Positions 21,601 to 33,900 of a stretch of DNA of 64,000 nt are shown here, piece after piece. Numbering within the stretch: position 1 is the stretch's first letter; the number at the start of each line of letters is the position of its first letter. The position numbers and the translations under genes are program-made. This DNA is from Carettochelys insculpta (taxonomy: Eukaryota; Chordata; Testudines; Carettochelyidae), in contig NC_134167.1 in the NCBI RefSeq assembly GCF_033958435.1, forward strand, positions 268,001-332,000, given 5' to 3'. The notes below the pieces were generated by a model, which had not been told where the DNA came from, did no database searches, and was given only the letters and a program-made list of their open reading frames with translations.

Positions 21601-24600
21601 TGGAGCGATGCTATTACACAGTTCCACATATTAGACTCCAGGGACCCATTCCCTGTTTAGCCATAGACTCAGTTATCCAGTGTCTGATGTATCTACCTTA
21701 GGCAAATTTAACCTCTTCAGAACAAAGCTGGAGTTTGGCTTCTTCAGGAGGTTTGACGGATGGACTCCTATGCCCTGGGGCTCCAAGTTTCTGCTCTTGT
21801 CACTAGACCTATTCTTCAGTACTCCATGAAGTAGCAGCTATATCACCTATATGCCTGTCTAGGGGCTCTTTTCAACCACTACCCATCCCCACACAGCCCA
21901 ACAGGCATTAAGGCAAGTCTGCCTCAGCTGTTCCCTCTTCAGCCTATCACCTTTTATCCCCATACGGTATTTCCTTGCAATGACTCCAGCTAGACCACTA
22001 ATAATGTCTTCCCTACTCATTCCTTACCCTCTCCAGCAGGCTGTTTCCCCAGACGCACTCTGTCTGATCCTCTTGTTCTGACGGTCCATCAGCTTCCCAC
22101 TAATCAGTTGCTGAAGGCCCCTGCTCTCAGTTACTCCTTCACCACCCCATTTTTCTAGCTTACCCCCTCTTCATCTCTGCAGCTGAAAGAGGGCCACAAA
22201 TCAGCACCAGTCTTATACCCCATGACATTCTCCTTTGCAATATACTGTATCACAGTATCAGTATAAGCACAGCTCTAGCAGCTCCTCTTCTGACTAGCCT
22301 CCACTGGTTCCCTCTGCTTCAGCACACAGGCTAGCTCCGCAACATACTCACATACAGTTTCTCACATACATGGCTACTGCAGGAGGGCATGAACACAAAG
22401 GGCATTGGTGCTCCCAAACCAGTTGTTTTATTTGGGAATTCCCTGACCAGTACTTGGGGGCCTGATTCTGACTCACCAGCAAGGGACTAAGACAACAGCA
22501 TGCTGATTTCAAATGTGCAACTTGGCTTATAATTAGAAAAAAAATAATGGCCTAGATCTTCTGAGGATGTAAAGTAACATAGTACAGCACTGTTGAAGTC
22601 AGATCCTCTGAGGATCTCAGCCTTCAGTTTTAGTGCTCAATCTGCCATATTATGCTGAAAAATAAACACCTACCCATACCTAAGCAGGGAGAAAAGGGCT
22701 GATTTCGTATTGCATGTCTGATACACACTACTCAGGAGAACCGTGCTGCAACATATTTATGTATTTGGCCGAATAGTACTTAGGGCCAATGCTTCATTAA
22801 AGGCCAAGTCTCAGCTACCTCTCCCCACATCTTCTGCCAAAACATTCCCAAAACTAAATCACATTTTTATGGCCTCCATATTCTTTACGCTCTATGTTCT
22901 GCCTCATGCAATCACCTTTACTGTATAATGCTGTACATTCTCATAAACTTTTTACAGCCAGGTTTTGAAAAAAGCCATAATTTTAATGACTTTACATAGC
23001 ATAATAGATACTGTAACATGTACCTTAGAGGCTGACCGCAGTGAGATACAGGTTCCTTATCTTCACCTCTGAATCAAAAACTGCCCAGAGTAAAAACAAT
23101 AAAATTTTATTAATCTAATTTGGTATGGCTGCTATATTTTGCAGAACAGTATTTTCCCATGCCATTTTTACACAGATTTGTAGAAATTTTCCAGTCTGTG
23201 CGTGCACCGTGAATCCTGGACATCTGAATCACTGGTACTGCTTTGTACTAAAATTATTTCTAGAAAAACACATTGGAATAACTCCACCACTGCAATGGTT
23301 TGTAAATACCTACAAAAGAACTCAAAGTCCTAAAAACATCAATTAAGCCCTCTAATACCTCTGAGAGGCTGGTGTTGACCCCCTTAAACCGAAATAAAGT
23401 ACAGAGATGTGAAGGAGGTTACACCCATGGCAGTCCACAGGAACTTTATTGAAAGACTATGAAGTTATTCTGACCCCAGATCAATGTGGCCAAGAACTCT
23501 GACTACTTGGCGGGTACCCAGTTGGCCATGGAGATCAAAGAGGATGGCACACTGCTACCAACAGATGAAATACCCGAGGCAAGCCTAAGGACAGAAAATG
23601 ACCTGGTGATGCATTTGGAGATCTGGAGACCTGAACACTGAGTTGGTATAATCGGTTGCAAAGGACCATGAAACAGAAACTGGTGGAGAAGGGTAGGTCT
23701 TGGTTCTCCTCTCTTAATACTAGGCATTGCTCCCAGAAAGAGGATAACTTCCCTGGGACTCCCTGGAATCCCTCCACAAGAAAAGAAAAAACCCAAGCAT
23801 TTAATTATTCTCTTTCCTGACTCTTCCTAAGCACCTAGATTTTCAAAATTATTTTTGTGGACTCTAGAAATCTTTAGAGATTAAAAAGTGGCAGCTAAAG
23901 AAATGCAGGTCATTATTAAACACAGACATTTATCCCCTATCACATTGAGCCTGGTGCTGTGTTTTAATCATGTTCAACATGAGAATGCCAAGTCACTATT
24001 TAAAAACCAGAACAACTGCTTCTGACAGCTTTTCAGACAGGAATAAAAAAAAAAAAAAAAATCAGTGAAGGAGATCTGTGGCAATCCCATCTGACTGGGG
24101 CAGAAGAGAAAAATGCAAATAATGATCACTCATCTATGTATATGTATATATACATGCATACTGAACAAAATGTCAGGTATGAAAAGAGAACAGTGGGAGT
24201 AGAAATCAATAATTAATTAAAATCACTCACTGATGGCTCTTCTGCAACTCAAGTGAAGCTAGGGCTATGGCGGTGGGGGTGTAGATAGCAGCATGAAACG
24301 GAATAAATAGAAATGCCAAAGATTCATGCTACTAGAAATCTATAATGTAACTGTTCTTCTCTGCGATAGAATAGCTTTTTTCCCCACCCAAAATACAAGT
24401 TAAATATTTTTTCCTTTATTATGCAAGAGATACACACACAAAATAACTTTTGGTTGCTACTTTTAAATATGATTTTCCACTTTTGTTACAGAATTCCAAT
24501 AAGGTGAGTTAAGGAAACAAGTTACCCGAGAAGACATGAACATGTGTTTGCTTCAGTGGTACACGTCACAAGTGGAGATAAGCACAAACATAGCAATTGC

Positions 24601-25189
24601 TGTAGGTGCTGCAAAAAACTCCTGCAAATTAGGCTGAAATTGTCAGCACTGACATAGTTTTCTTCATTCTTTTATCTTTCCAGTGGTTTGAAATCATCTC
24701 ATTTTACAGATGGGAAAAGTTGGACACAAAGATTATGATTATCGATAATAATACTTGTATAGTGGTTTTCTAGAGGCCAACAGAGAATGAAACCCCATTG
24801 GGCCAGTGGAACGGAATATTTTAGCCAGAACTGAATCAGGGATTACTGGAGTTTAGCCCATGAGCCTCTACGGCGAGCTAAAAAGCCAGGTGATTATCAG
24901 CTAAGGTTGTAGAGCAGACGCATTATTCTCTCTGTAGGCGGCCTCAGGGCCACTAGATGGGACAGTGCAGCACATCCGGAAGGCGCGTGGGTTACACTAG
25001 ATATTGCACAGAAGTCCATCCCCAAAGCTTACCATCTAAATAAGCAACATATTCAAGATCACAGCGTGACTCAGTAGAAGGACCAAAAACAGAAATTAAA
25101 ATCAAGAGACAAAAAATAAAACCTGATGGGAAGTATGTCTAACAGAAATGCTATTTCCAGCACAGACAGACAGACGTGCTTGCTCAGGT
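21601..25189. other. Non-coding stretch, no gene seen
   Basis: A long AT-rich stretch with an A-run at 24045-24061 and alternating TA near 24135-24152. The segment at 24695-24720 looks like a scrap of MIR. Reading frames are short and lack domains. Confidence 0.45.
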
Positions 25190-25773
25190 CTGCTGTGAAC
25201 AAGACACGAGAAGTCATTCTTCCACTCCACTATGCGCTGGTTAGGCCTCAGGTGGAGTGTTGTGTCCAGTTCTGGGCACCGCAGTTCAACAAAGATGTGG
25301 AGAAATTGGAACGGGTCCAGACAGGAGCAACAAGAATGATCAAAGGTCTAGAGAACATGACCTATGAAGAAAGGCTGAAAGAATTGGGCTTGTTTTGTTT
25401 GGAAAAAAGAAGATTGAGGGGGAAACATGATAGCAGTTTTCAGGTATCTAAAAGGGTGTCATAAAGAGGAGGGAGAAAACTTGTTCTTCTTGGTTTCTGA
25501 GGGTGGAACAAGAGGCAGTGGGCTTAAACTGCAGCAAGGGAGGTTTAGGTTGGACATTAGGAAAAAGTCAGGGTGGTCAAACAGTGGAATAAATTGCCAA
25601 GGGAGCTTGTGGAATCTCCATCTCCGGAGATATTTAAGAACAGGTTAGATAGCTGTCTATCAGTGATGGTCTAGACAGTACTTGGTCCTGCCATTGGGGC
25701 AGGTGGCTGGATTCGACGGCCTCTGAAGGTCCTTTCCAGTCCTCGTATTCTATGATTCTGTGATTCTATGATT
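25190..25773 (+). mobile_element. CR1 LINE 3' end, 5'-truncated
   Basis: Encodes the ORF2 C-terminus: [56 protein letters not shown]. After one frameshift it continues with the closing RFRLDIRKK block and a 3' untranslated end finishing in three ATTCTATG-like units. Severe 5' truncation is usual for CR1. It is the same subfamily as the element at 59266-62322. Confidence 0.9.
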
Positions 25774-26670
25774 GAGCTAGTGAGCTTCCGCTAGCAGAGT
25801 AGCCACAATATTGTGCACAGTTACCTGGGCTGATCATTGACATATCTGCACACAGTCTCAGACTCAGGTGGAGCATCTATACCGCCATCCACACCATCAG
25901 GGCTACTTTGCTATTTTTAACAGGCCAGCTTGATCAAAGCTACTGTTTGTATGCGCGTGCCCAAGCTGGAAATTACACTACCAGCTCTAGTATACCCTGA
26001 CAGTCCCTAGCTATTGGATCTTCCAATGGTGACAATCAACCACATACATAATTAAACATGACAGCTTAATGCCACCTAGTCTTTAAAACAGTAACGGGTA
26101 GCCTAGGCTAGCAAGTGGGCTTCGAGTGACCCTCCATCTCAGTGGGCCGCAAGAGTCTCATAACCAAGGTGGTTTCCTGGGGTAAGGTAGTTTTGCTACC
26201 TGTGCTTGTGCACCAGGAACTTGGGGGTATCGACTGAACCGGAAGAGCATACAGCTTTCATTGTGTGCAATTAGCACACACTTTGCATGCTCTCACATGC
26301 ACAGCACTTTAGTAGTAGTGGTAGGAAAAAAACTACAGTGACAAAAATCAGTGGAACCTGACAAAGCTGTGCATGGGCAATGGTAGCACAATGTCTTACG
26401 AACCACACACAGAACCCTGATGGACCGCAGGTTGCCCACCACAGCTTAGAAGCTAACTATTTGGAAAGTGACACGAACTCTTCTGCCCCTACCAGCATGA
26501 GGGCCAGCCCTGGCACATTCAGGCACCCAAAAATCCAATGACTGTTCAGTGATGAAGACCAATGCTCATAACTCATGCTAAGAGATTGTGCTTTACTCTG
26601 GGGTCAAGCTGTAAAGGAATAATATCATGACACTCATTTTTAAAGTGGTTTGAAAGTCAGTAATTTTTTT
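25774..26670. other. Non-coding stretch, no gene seen
   Basis: No supported gene or repeat. Confidence 0.45.
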
Positions 26671-26792
26671 CAGCAACAAAGGGTCCTGTGGCACCTTATA
26701 GACTAACAGAAAAGTTTTGAACATGAACTTTCGTGAGCACAGACTCACTTCATCAGGTGCTGGTCTTGGTAATTTTTGTGGGCAGGTGTTCT
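26671..26792 (-). mobile_element. Solitary PLE tail fragment (family A-like)
   Basis: A minus-oriented tail: 'gggtcctgtggcacctta', 'gactaacagaaaagttt', then the hammerhead block, then a short piece of upstream spacer. No coding sequence is attached. It could be a severely 5'-truncated PLE insertion. Confidence 0.75.
26719..26762 (-). ncRNA. Hammerhead ribozyme motif, intact core
   Basis: On the minus strand: CTGATGA, stem II GTGAG-tctgt-GCTCAC, then GAAA. Stem I is AGCAC / ATGTT, which pairs imperfectly. Both core boxes are exact. Confidence 0.65.
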
Positions 26793-28428
26793 TTTGGAGA
26801 TCCACTGAGGGATTTATTTGTGAAGGAACTTATTGCATCTCCAGATCACCTTTGTCGCCACCCATCCCACCCCATTCTTGGCGTGTGCTGGGTCAAAAAA
26901 TGAAGGGTGAGATTTATCAAAAGTAGCTAATGTTGGCCTAGATGGGCTCCCCCAAAGCCAGTGTGAATGGTACCATAGATTTCAGCACACATGGAGTGTT
27001 TTGCAAATTCCACCTGAAACACCTATCATTTGGTTCTGATCATCACACAACCTTTCTAATCCTTCAATGTTTACAGCGAGAAGTTGCCAGTATAATTTTA
27101 TGTTTGATCCCCTGGCTCTCAAAATACACTGTTGTACAACTCCAGATGAACTCTGTTAGCACTGACCATGAAATCACTTGCCATGATTTGTTTGCATCTA
27201 TATTGAAAAATCAAGTGTGTTACTTTAGATTTGTGAAGAAGATGCCAGTTGTTTATCAACTGAACAACCAGCCTCTTAATACTGCATTTTTTTTTAATTC
27301 TGTATCTTGTATCTGTTTGTGGCTCACATAGTTATAGCTAGTAAAACAAAAATAACTTGAATTTATGCAGTGGCAAGTTTGCTTCTGATAGAAACATTGT
27401 GGTCAAAAATGAGTTGGATTGTGGTTCAGAGCTTATCTGAATCACAGGATGATGTTCAAATAATTGCAGCTGAGGTGTTGAGAAGACATGGAAAACTGCA
27501 CAAAAATAATAAAGGGCCCTTATTAATTGGGGACTTTGGAAAAACCAGAGCGGACCTGTCTGTTTGAGAAAAATGTGCAGGCACAATATAAACCCTCAAC
27601 TATTATGTTACGCCTGTGAGATTTTTATTTATTTGTAACCAAGGGAGGGGAGGGCAGGGCAGAGCAGGGCAGATGCCCAGGACACAAAACCGAGTTGTGC
27701 AGGGAGAAGAATGAATTCAAACAATGGCAGGGAGTTGAGCTCTCCAACAGGCATGGCCTTTGACCTTTACTTCTGTGTTCCTCTGGTTGCAGCACTGACT
27801 TAAGAACTAGGCACACAGGCGGCAGCTGTGACTGCGGGGCTCTACCCCCTACTGATTTTATCTTCCTCTTTCCCCCACTTATCTCCCCTCAGGCTTTATA
27901 TCCTGGTTACAGCCCCGCCCAAAACTTTCCAAATGGTTTAAAGTATCAATGGGGAATATGTGCACAGAGGACCTCAAAATGTATGCCAAACCCGTAAGCC
28001 ATTTAAAACAATCATGGTAAAAGTCTGATGTTGCAGCATATGCAACTTCCACAATATTACAAATGAAATAGAGCCTTAATTGTGAGGTTTTGGTCAAAGC
28101 TGAGTTGTATCACTAACTTTTGGTCTGAAGTTGTAAGGAATATCTAGGAGTGTGAAGCTTCAATACTTGTACGCTATACACATACCCTTGCTAAACAAGT
28201 GCTCTGTGATTGAATGGTGAGAAAGTGGTCTGTTCTTTCCAAGCCCTGGGTGTCTAAGTTTGGCCGGCTGCCCCAGTTCTCAGACTGAGCCCAGCTCCAA
28301 ACAAGGTAAAGCAGTAGTTTATAAGGGATCAGGTAAACTTGATAAGTACCTGATTCCTTAAAGGCTGAAGGAGTTCAGTTTAGTTGAAAGAGCTACAAAA
28401 GCAAGCTGGCTTCTGTGTTATGGGGCCT
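26793..28428. other. Non-coding stretch, no gene seen
   Basis: AT-rich sequence. A short GGGCA-type repeat lies near 27642-27672. No domain is found in the open frames on either strand. Confidence 0.45.
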
Positions 28429-29734
28429 GTGGGTCTTTGCCCATGAAAGCTTATGCTCCAAAATAACTGTAAGTCTATAAGATGCCACAGGACTTCTTGT
28501 TGTTCTGGAAGATACAGACAAACACAGCTACCTCTCTGATACTTCTCACCATGCAAGGCACTGCCTTTAGCCATACTGAGTGGAAATCCCTCAACCTCAT
28601 GAAAAAAAAACTTGCACAGGTACAGTCAGATGACATCATCTTCCTCTCCAAATGCAAACAGAAGGACATCATACCAAAAGGACTGAAGGTGAAAAACTCA
28701 CTGAAATCAACATACTACACAGATCACAGTGAGATATTGTGCCACACACTCTCTAAGAAACTGAGGAACAACTTGATCGGCATCCTGTACAGCAAACCGG
28801 AAAACATCAAAAGAGAGCTCTCAAATCTGGAGACTCTCATAAAAAAACAACCTTCCACACAAACCTCCACATGGCTGGACTTTACTAGAACAAGACAGGA
28901 GATTTACAATGCACATTTCTCTTCTCTACAGAAGAAAAAGGACTGTAAACTATATAAACTCCTACTTTCCACATGGGGCTACAATAGTGGTACCCCTAAC
29001 TCACCCAGCAGTATTGTCAGTCTGTCCAACTACACACTCAGTCCGGCAGAAGAATGTGCCCTTTCTTGAGGACTCTCTTTCTGCCTCACCACCCCCCACA
29101 AACTTGATACAGTTCTGTGGTGATCCGGAAGCTTTCTTTACAACACTGAACAGTGCAATGACCCACAGGTACCCTCCCACCTACGGTACAAGAAAAATAA
29201 CTCCTCATGGACTCCCCTGATGGTCGAAATGACAAACTGGACCTACACATAGAATGCTTCCGCCAACATGCACAGGCAGAAACTGTGGAAAAGCGGCATC
29301 ACTTACCTGATAACCTCAGCCGTGCAGAACACAATGCAATCAACAGCCTAAGAAGTAACTGAGACCAACAAAGGAGGCACTGTTGTCATCATGAATAGGA
29401 CAAACTACCAAAAGGAGGCTGCCAGGCAACTCTCCAATACCATATTCTACAAGCCACTGTCCCAAAATCCCACTTGGAAGTACACAAAGAACCTACAGCA
29501 TCTGCTCAAGAGCGTCCCTATAAAACCACAAGAACAGATTTACACACACACGCCCCTGGAATCCAAACCAGGTTTATTCTACCTGCTACCCAAGATACAT
29601 GAACCTGGAAATCCCAGACACCCCATCATCTCAGGCACTGGCACCCTCACCACTCTCTACTTGGATCCTATGCTACCAGCACCCCCAGCTTTCTTCGAGA
29701 TACCACCAACTTGCTCAGGAAACTACAATACATT

Positions 29735-29884
29735 GCAGCAATGAAGGGTCCTGTGGCACCTTATAGACTAACAGAAAAGTTTAGAGCATGAGCTTTCGTG
29801 AGTTAACTCACTTCTTCAGATGCTGGTCCTGGAAATCTGCAAGGCCAGGTATAAATAGGCCAGAGCAAGGCTGGGGATAACGAG
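29735..29884 (-). mobile_element. Family-A PLE tail inserted inside PLE copy 3
   Basis: The RT reading in copy 2 runs 'tccattggtgacc'. Here the same site is split between 'acattg' and 'gtgacc' by a minus-strand family-A tail, which is almost identical to the left arm of the element at 9818-10339. This gives a relative age: the family-A insertion is younger than this family-B copy. Confidence 0.85.
29783..29826 (-). ncRNA. Hammerhead ribozyme motif, intact core
   Basis: Base-for-base the same motif as at 9862-9905: CTGAAGA, palindromic stem II, GAAA, and stem I AGCAT / ATGCT. Confidence 0.75.
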
Positions 29885-31480
29885 GTGACCTTCCTGAAAA
29901 CACCATCCTGGCCACCATGGATGTAGAGGCCCTTTACACCAATATGCTGCATGAAGATGTACTTCAAGCTGTTAGGAACATTATCTCTGATGAGACCGAG
30001 GCACAAATGGTGGCGGAGCTTTTGTGACTTTGTCCTCACCCACAACTATTTCAGATTTGAGGACAAATTATACCTTCAAATCAATGGCACTGTTATGGAC
30101 ACCCGCATGGCCCCACAGAGTATGCCAAACTTTTTAAGGCTGACCCGGAACAACACTTTCTCGTCCCCTAGTGCCCCTTCTCTACCTGCGCTACATTGAT
30201 GACATCTTCATCACCTGGACCCATGGGAAGGACGCTCTTGAAGAGTTCCACTGTGATTTCAACAGTTTCCACCCCACCATCAACCTTAGCCTGGACCAGT
30301 CCACGCAAGAGATCCACTTCCTGGACATTATTGTGCAGATAAGTGACGGTCACATAAATACCACCCTATACCAAAAACCCACCGACTGCTATGCTTATCT
30401 ACATGCCTCCAGCTTCCATCCAGGGCATACTAAACAATCCATTGTTTACAGCTAAGCACTAAGGTACAACTACATTTGCTCTGATCCATCAGACAGGGAC
30501 AAACATCTATAAGACCTTTACCAAGCTTTCCTCAAACTACAATACCCACCTAGAGGAAGTGAGGAAACAGACTGATAGAGCCAGACGGGTACTCAGTCGC
30601 CACCTGCAACAACACAGGCCTCGCAAGGAAAACAAGAGAACACCATTGACCATCACATACAGCTCCCAGCTAAGGCCGGTCCAATGCATCATCAGTGATC
30701 TGCAACCCACATGGGACAACTATCTTTCACTCTCACAGACCTTGGGAGGCAGGCCTATCCTCGCCTACAGACGGCCTGTCAACCTTAAACAAATTCTCAC
30801 CAGCAACTATAGGCCACAACACACTAACTCTACACCTGGAACCAATCCCTGAAACAAACCTCCCTGCCAACTTTGCTCACATATCTACACCAGTGACATC
30901 ATCAAGACAGGACCTAACATCAACCAAACCATCAGGGGCTCCTTTACCTACACATCTACTAAGATAATATATGCCATCATGTGCCAGCAATGCCCCACTG
31001 CAATTTGCATTGGCCAAACTGGACAGTCTCTCCGTAAAAGAATAAATGGACATGAATCAGACATCAGGAACAGTAATGTACAAAAACCTGTCGGAGAACA
31101 CTTCAGTCTCCCTGGACACTCAGTAGCAGATTTAAGGGTGGCAGTCCTGAAACAAAGAAATTTCAAAAATCAAATGGAGAGAGAAATCTCTGAGCTGCAA
31201 TTTATTTGCAAATTTGACTCCATCAACCCGGGACAGTGAGAGCAGCTGGCTCCTTACAAAAGCAGCTTCTCTGCCCTGGGTGTTATCATCTCCATGTTAG
31301 ATTCTGACAATGGGCCACATCTCCCGCCCCTCGTCTCAGCTGACTTGTTTTTTCCTCTTTTCATACATATTACTGATAATGGGCTGTTTCCACCCTGACT
31401 GAATAGACTTTGTCAGATCTGGCCCTTCCTTTTACTGGGACCCTCCTCTTTAAATACTCCTCTGAACACCCCCCCCACCA

Positions 31481-31520
31481 TGCATCTGACGAAGCAGATC
31501 TTCGCCCACGAAAACTTATA
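31481..31520 (+). ncRNA. Hammerhead ribozyme motif, partly degraded
   Basis: CTGACGA and GAAA core boxes are both present in the 3' tail of copy 3, but stem II is mismatched and part of the following stem is deleted. Probably inactive. Confidence 0.5.
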
Positions 31521-31942
31521 TGTTAGTCTATAAGACGTCACAGGACTTCTTGTTGTTCTCGAAGATACAGACTAACACGGCTACCTCTCTGATACTTCCA
31601 GTACTTCCAGGAAGAGAGACTCCATCAAGGAAGTTCCTGTGTTGGGGAAAGGACCTGGTCTAGCTTCTGCACCTATGCTAAACTGTGGATTGGGGGTTTG
31701 CAGAAAATTGTGATTCTTTTTCTTTTGTGGAAAGCAGACATCCACCACAAAGTCCAGCTTGCCTCGGTGGGTGGCAAGATAAACGGGGCCACATGAGGGG
31801 ATTGCCAGGGACTCCTCTGTCAGCCTGTTCTTTAGGAATCCACTCATGTTACTGGTCAGTGAAATTAAATTGCAAAACATACACTCAGTTCAGGTTTTTC
31901 TTCTCGACAGCCTGCTGTGAAGATGGCACTCGCAGTTGTGAA

Positions 31943-32107
31943 CAGTTTTCCTGCTAAATTTTTCCATCCACGGAAAGAATAAATTTTGCTATGTGCACCA
32001 CCAACAGGAAGGCATGCTGCTCACTGTGGGCTCTCTGCTAATCGGCTGAGCAGCATTTTAGTCTCTCTTGGGTGGCCAAGTAAGAGCAAACCTTACAGGG
32101 CACCCTG
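31943..32107. mobile_element. hAT-like short element, copy 1 of a local family
   Basis: Shares 'tgtgcaccaccaa', 'gctctctgctaatcggctgagc' and 'gggtggccaagtaagagcaaaccttacaggg' with the copy at 37921-38115. Ends are cagttttcct / cagggtgccc (as reverse complement). The flanking duplication is not convincing. Confidence 0.5.
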
Positions 32108-33025
32108 CTCCTGAGCCATCTTGGAGAATGTGACATAATTAAGCATGTATCGCGACTGCAGCAGCACTGGTAAGTGCTACGTTTTGCTCAGGCCACCAGT
32201 TCTACAGCAGCATCTTCTCCCTGTGCTCAATACGAGTCTTCACATTGCAGTCAGATGAAACAGCATGCTGTTTGTGGCCACGGTGATCAATAACTGACAA
32301 TGCATAGCAAAGAGTGTTTAAGCCCCTCTAGCTCAAAGTCAGCAGTGCTGACCATATAATTGACCAGTACAGCTATATTTATTTCACATGTATTGTGGAA
32401 CAGTTTCTGGTGTTCAGGGTATTATCCTCCTGTGATCACAGGAGTATCTGAAGCACATCTGCTTGGAAATGCTTCTTGAGGAAATTGTGTTTCTTTACTC
32501 TATTAGGAGCATTCCATTTTTATGATTAAAATCAGAAAACAATGTTCTTTCCAGTTAAAGTGAAATGTGGGAAATATGATTTTTCTATAACTAGGTTTCC
32601 AACCACTTATCTAAAGTGCTCTGAAAAGGTATTAATAAAAAAGGATGAAAAATGAAAACTGCACAATAAACCTGTTTCACAAATGACATTTCCCTGAGTA
32701 TTATGGTCAACATGCTTTGCAAAAATAATAATACTTGACACTTCTAAAGTGCATCTTTCAGGGGAGGATATGGGAAATACAAACCATCAGAAAGTCAGTC
32801 ACTGATTTGTCCAATGCACAGAAGCATGTGAACAGAGGCAGAGATGCAATGACTTGCCCAGACTTCCATAGGTGCCCTGCAAACACAGATTACAAATTCC
32901 TACTTCTGCCCCAATTCAACGAAGTTCTTAAATTTAAGTGCCTATGTAACTGCCATTGACTTTAATGGAACTTCAGGACACGCTTAGGGTTAGGGTGATT
33001 TGCTGAACAGGGATGGATTGCTGAA
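32108..33025. other. Non-coding stretch, no gene seen
   Basis: AT-rich. A piece at about 32725-32880 ('aataataatacttgacac', then 'gcaatgacttgcccaga') looks like an old MIR-type repeat. No gene seen. Confidence 0.4.
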
Positions 33026-33212
33026 CAGTGTTCCCTGTAAGCTGAGCACATAGGTGGCCACCCAGAAGAGGTTCTGGTGCCTCTCAGCTGATTACCAGAG
33101 TGCTCACAGCTGGGAGTATGTGTTTTTATGGTGGTAGACATCTGCCCATGTCTTGGTGTACGTAACAAAATGTGTGCTGTCCATGACTGCACACAATTAT
33201 AGGGAACATTGC
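33026..33212. mobile_element. hAT-like short element, copy 2
   Basis: Inverted ends: cagtgttccct on the left; caatgttccct as reverse complement on the right. The 8 bp flanks ttgctgaa / ctgctgat match at 6 of 8. It carries the 'taggtggccacccagaagagg' block in the opposite orientation to the other two copies. Confidence 0.7.
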
Positions 33213-33440
33213 TGCTGATCTGAGGCCTTAAATCTCACCCTCGAGCTATCTTTCAATAGATGGATACATCTGAGGACTCATTGTTTTTACAGCCTAAGAT
33301 AGTCTGGTGCAGCCATCTCAAACTCGTGGCCAGGGGGCTGAAAGTGGCCCAACCATTTTTTTTTGTTTTTGGGGCCCACAACTAGATATTAATAAATCTA
33401 AGTGATGCCCACCCAGTCACACACGAGTGGCAGGGGGCAT

Positions 33441-33573
33441 GACAAACACCAACCCCAGCTCCCTGGGCTGTCCGTGTCCAGTGCAGGTGTATTAAAACCC
33501 CAGGGAGCCAAGGGGGTTTTAATACACCTGTGCTGGACACTAACAGCCCAAGGAGCTGGGATTGGTGTTTGTC
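33441..33573. repeat. Inverted repeat with ~60 bp arms
   Basis: The left arm starts 'gacaaacaccaaccccagct'. The right arm ends with its near reverse complement ('agctgggattggtgtttgtc'). The centre contains 'ggtgtattaaaacccc' and its mirror. It sits inside a segment that begins 'cagccatctcaaactcgtggcc' (33311), which resembles a hAT-type end, so it may be part of a larger DNA element. Confidence 0.75.
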
Positions 33574-33632
33574 CCACTCAGTGCTGCTCCTGCATGCCAT
33601 GGAAGGGTGTGTGACCACTCTCAGGAAAGGGA

Positions 33633-33900
33633 CAGTGAAACCCACATTGGCCCAGTGGAGAGGGGCACGTGCCTGGGGCAGCAGCAGTCAGGGAGCCAAA
33701 GGAGGGCGGAGCAAGGGGCAGAGGAGCACAAGGCAGAATTATCTGGGGAGGAAGTACAAGGGGTGCAGTGAAACCCATGTAGGCTGAAGCAGAGAGGGAT
33801 GCCTGCCTGGGGCAGCTGCAGGTTGGGAGTAAAGAGGGGCAGAGCAAGGGGCAGCCCAGAAGCGCAAGGCAGCGTAATGTGGGGAGGAGGATCGGGGGAG
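33633..33900. repeat. GC-rich tandem repeat, unit ~133-135 bp
   Basis: Two units start with 'cagtgaaaccca' at 33633 and 33766. A third, degenerate unit seems to start at 33901 (cagtgcaagcc). Shared inner blocks include 'gcctggggcagc', 'gagcaaggggcag' and 'tggggagga'. The long minus-strand open frame of 217 codons here arises from this repeat and lacks a domain. Confidence 0.75.

Larger units (their letters stand above)
28551..31240 (+). pseudogene. PLE polyprotein (N-terminal region, RT, GIY-YIG), multiply broken
   Basis: The N-terminal, basic, helical region stays open to the stop at about 29067-29069. After frame changes the RT follows: VVIMNRTNYQKEAARQL (about 29385), PKIHEPGNPRHPIISG (about 29590), the DVEALYTNM motif A (about 29920), a motif B remnant (about 30085-30130), YIDDIFITWTHG (about 30195) and the FLD/LYQKPTD blocks. 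The endonuclease part lies at 30740-31240, with a stop near 30850 and ICIGQTG in place of the usual IYIGQTG, so the second catalytic tyrosine is replaced by Cys. Frameshifts, stops and a nested insertion make it inactive. Confidence 0.85.
28429..31591 (+). mobile_element. Penelope-like element copy 3 (family B), nearly full length with pLTR sequence at both ends
   Basis: It begins within a family-B tail (28429-28545, from stem II of the hammerhead to 'ctacctctctgatac'). It continues at once into the coding region, whose likely first codon is ATG 28551, and ends with another family-B tail at 31481-31591. Tail-ORF-tail is the pLTR layout known for PLEs. A 150 bp fragment of a family-A tail is inserted in the RT region. 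It is about 3.16 kb in all. It is the only copy here with the N-terminal region. Confidence 0.85.
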
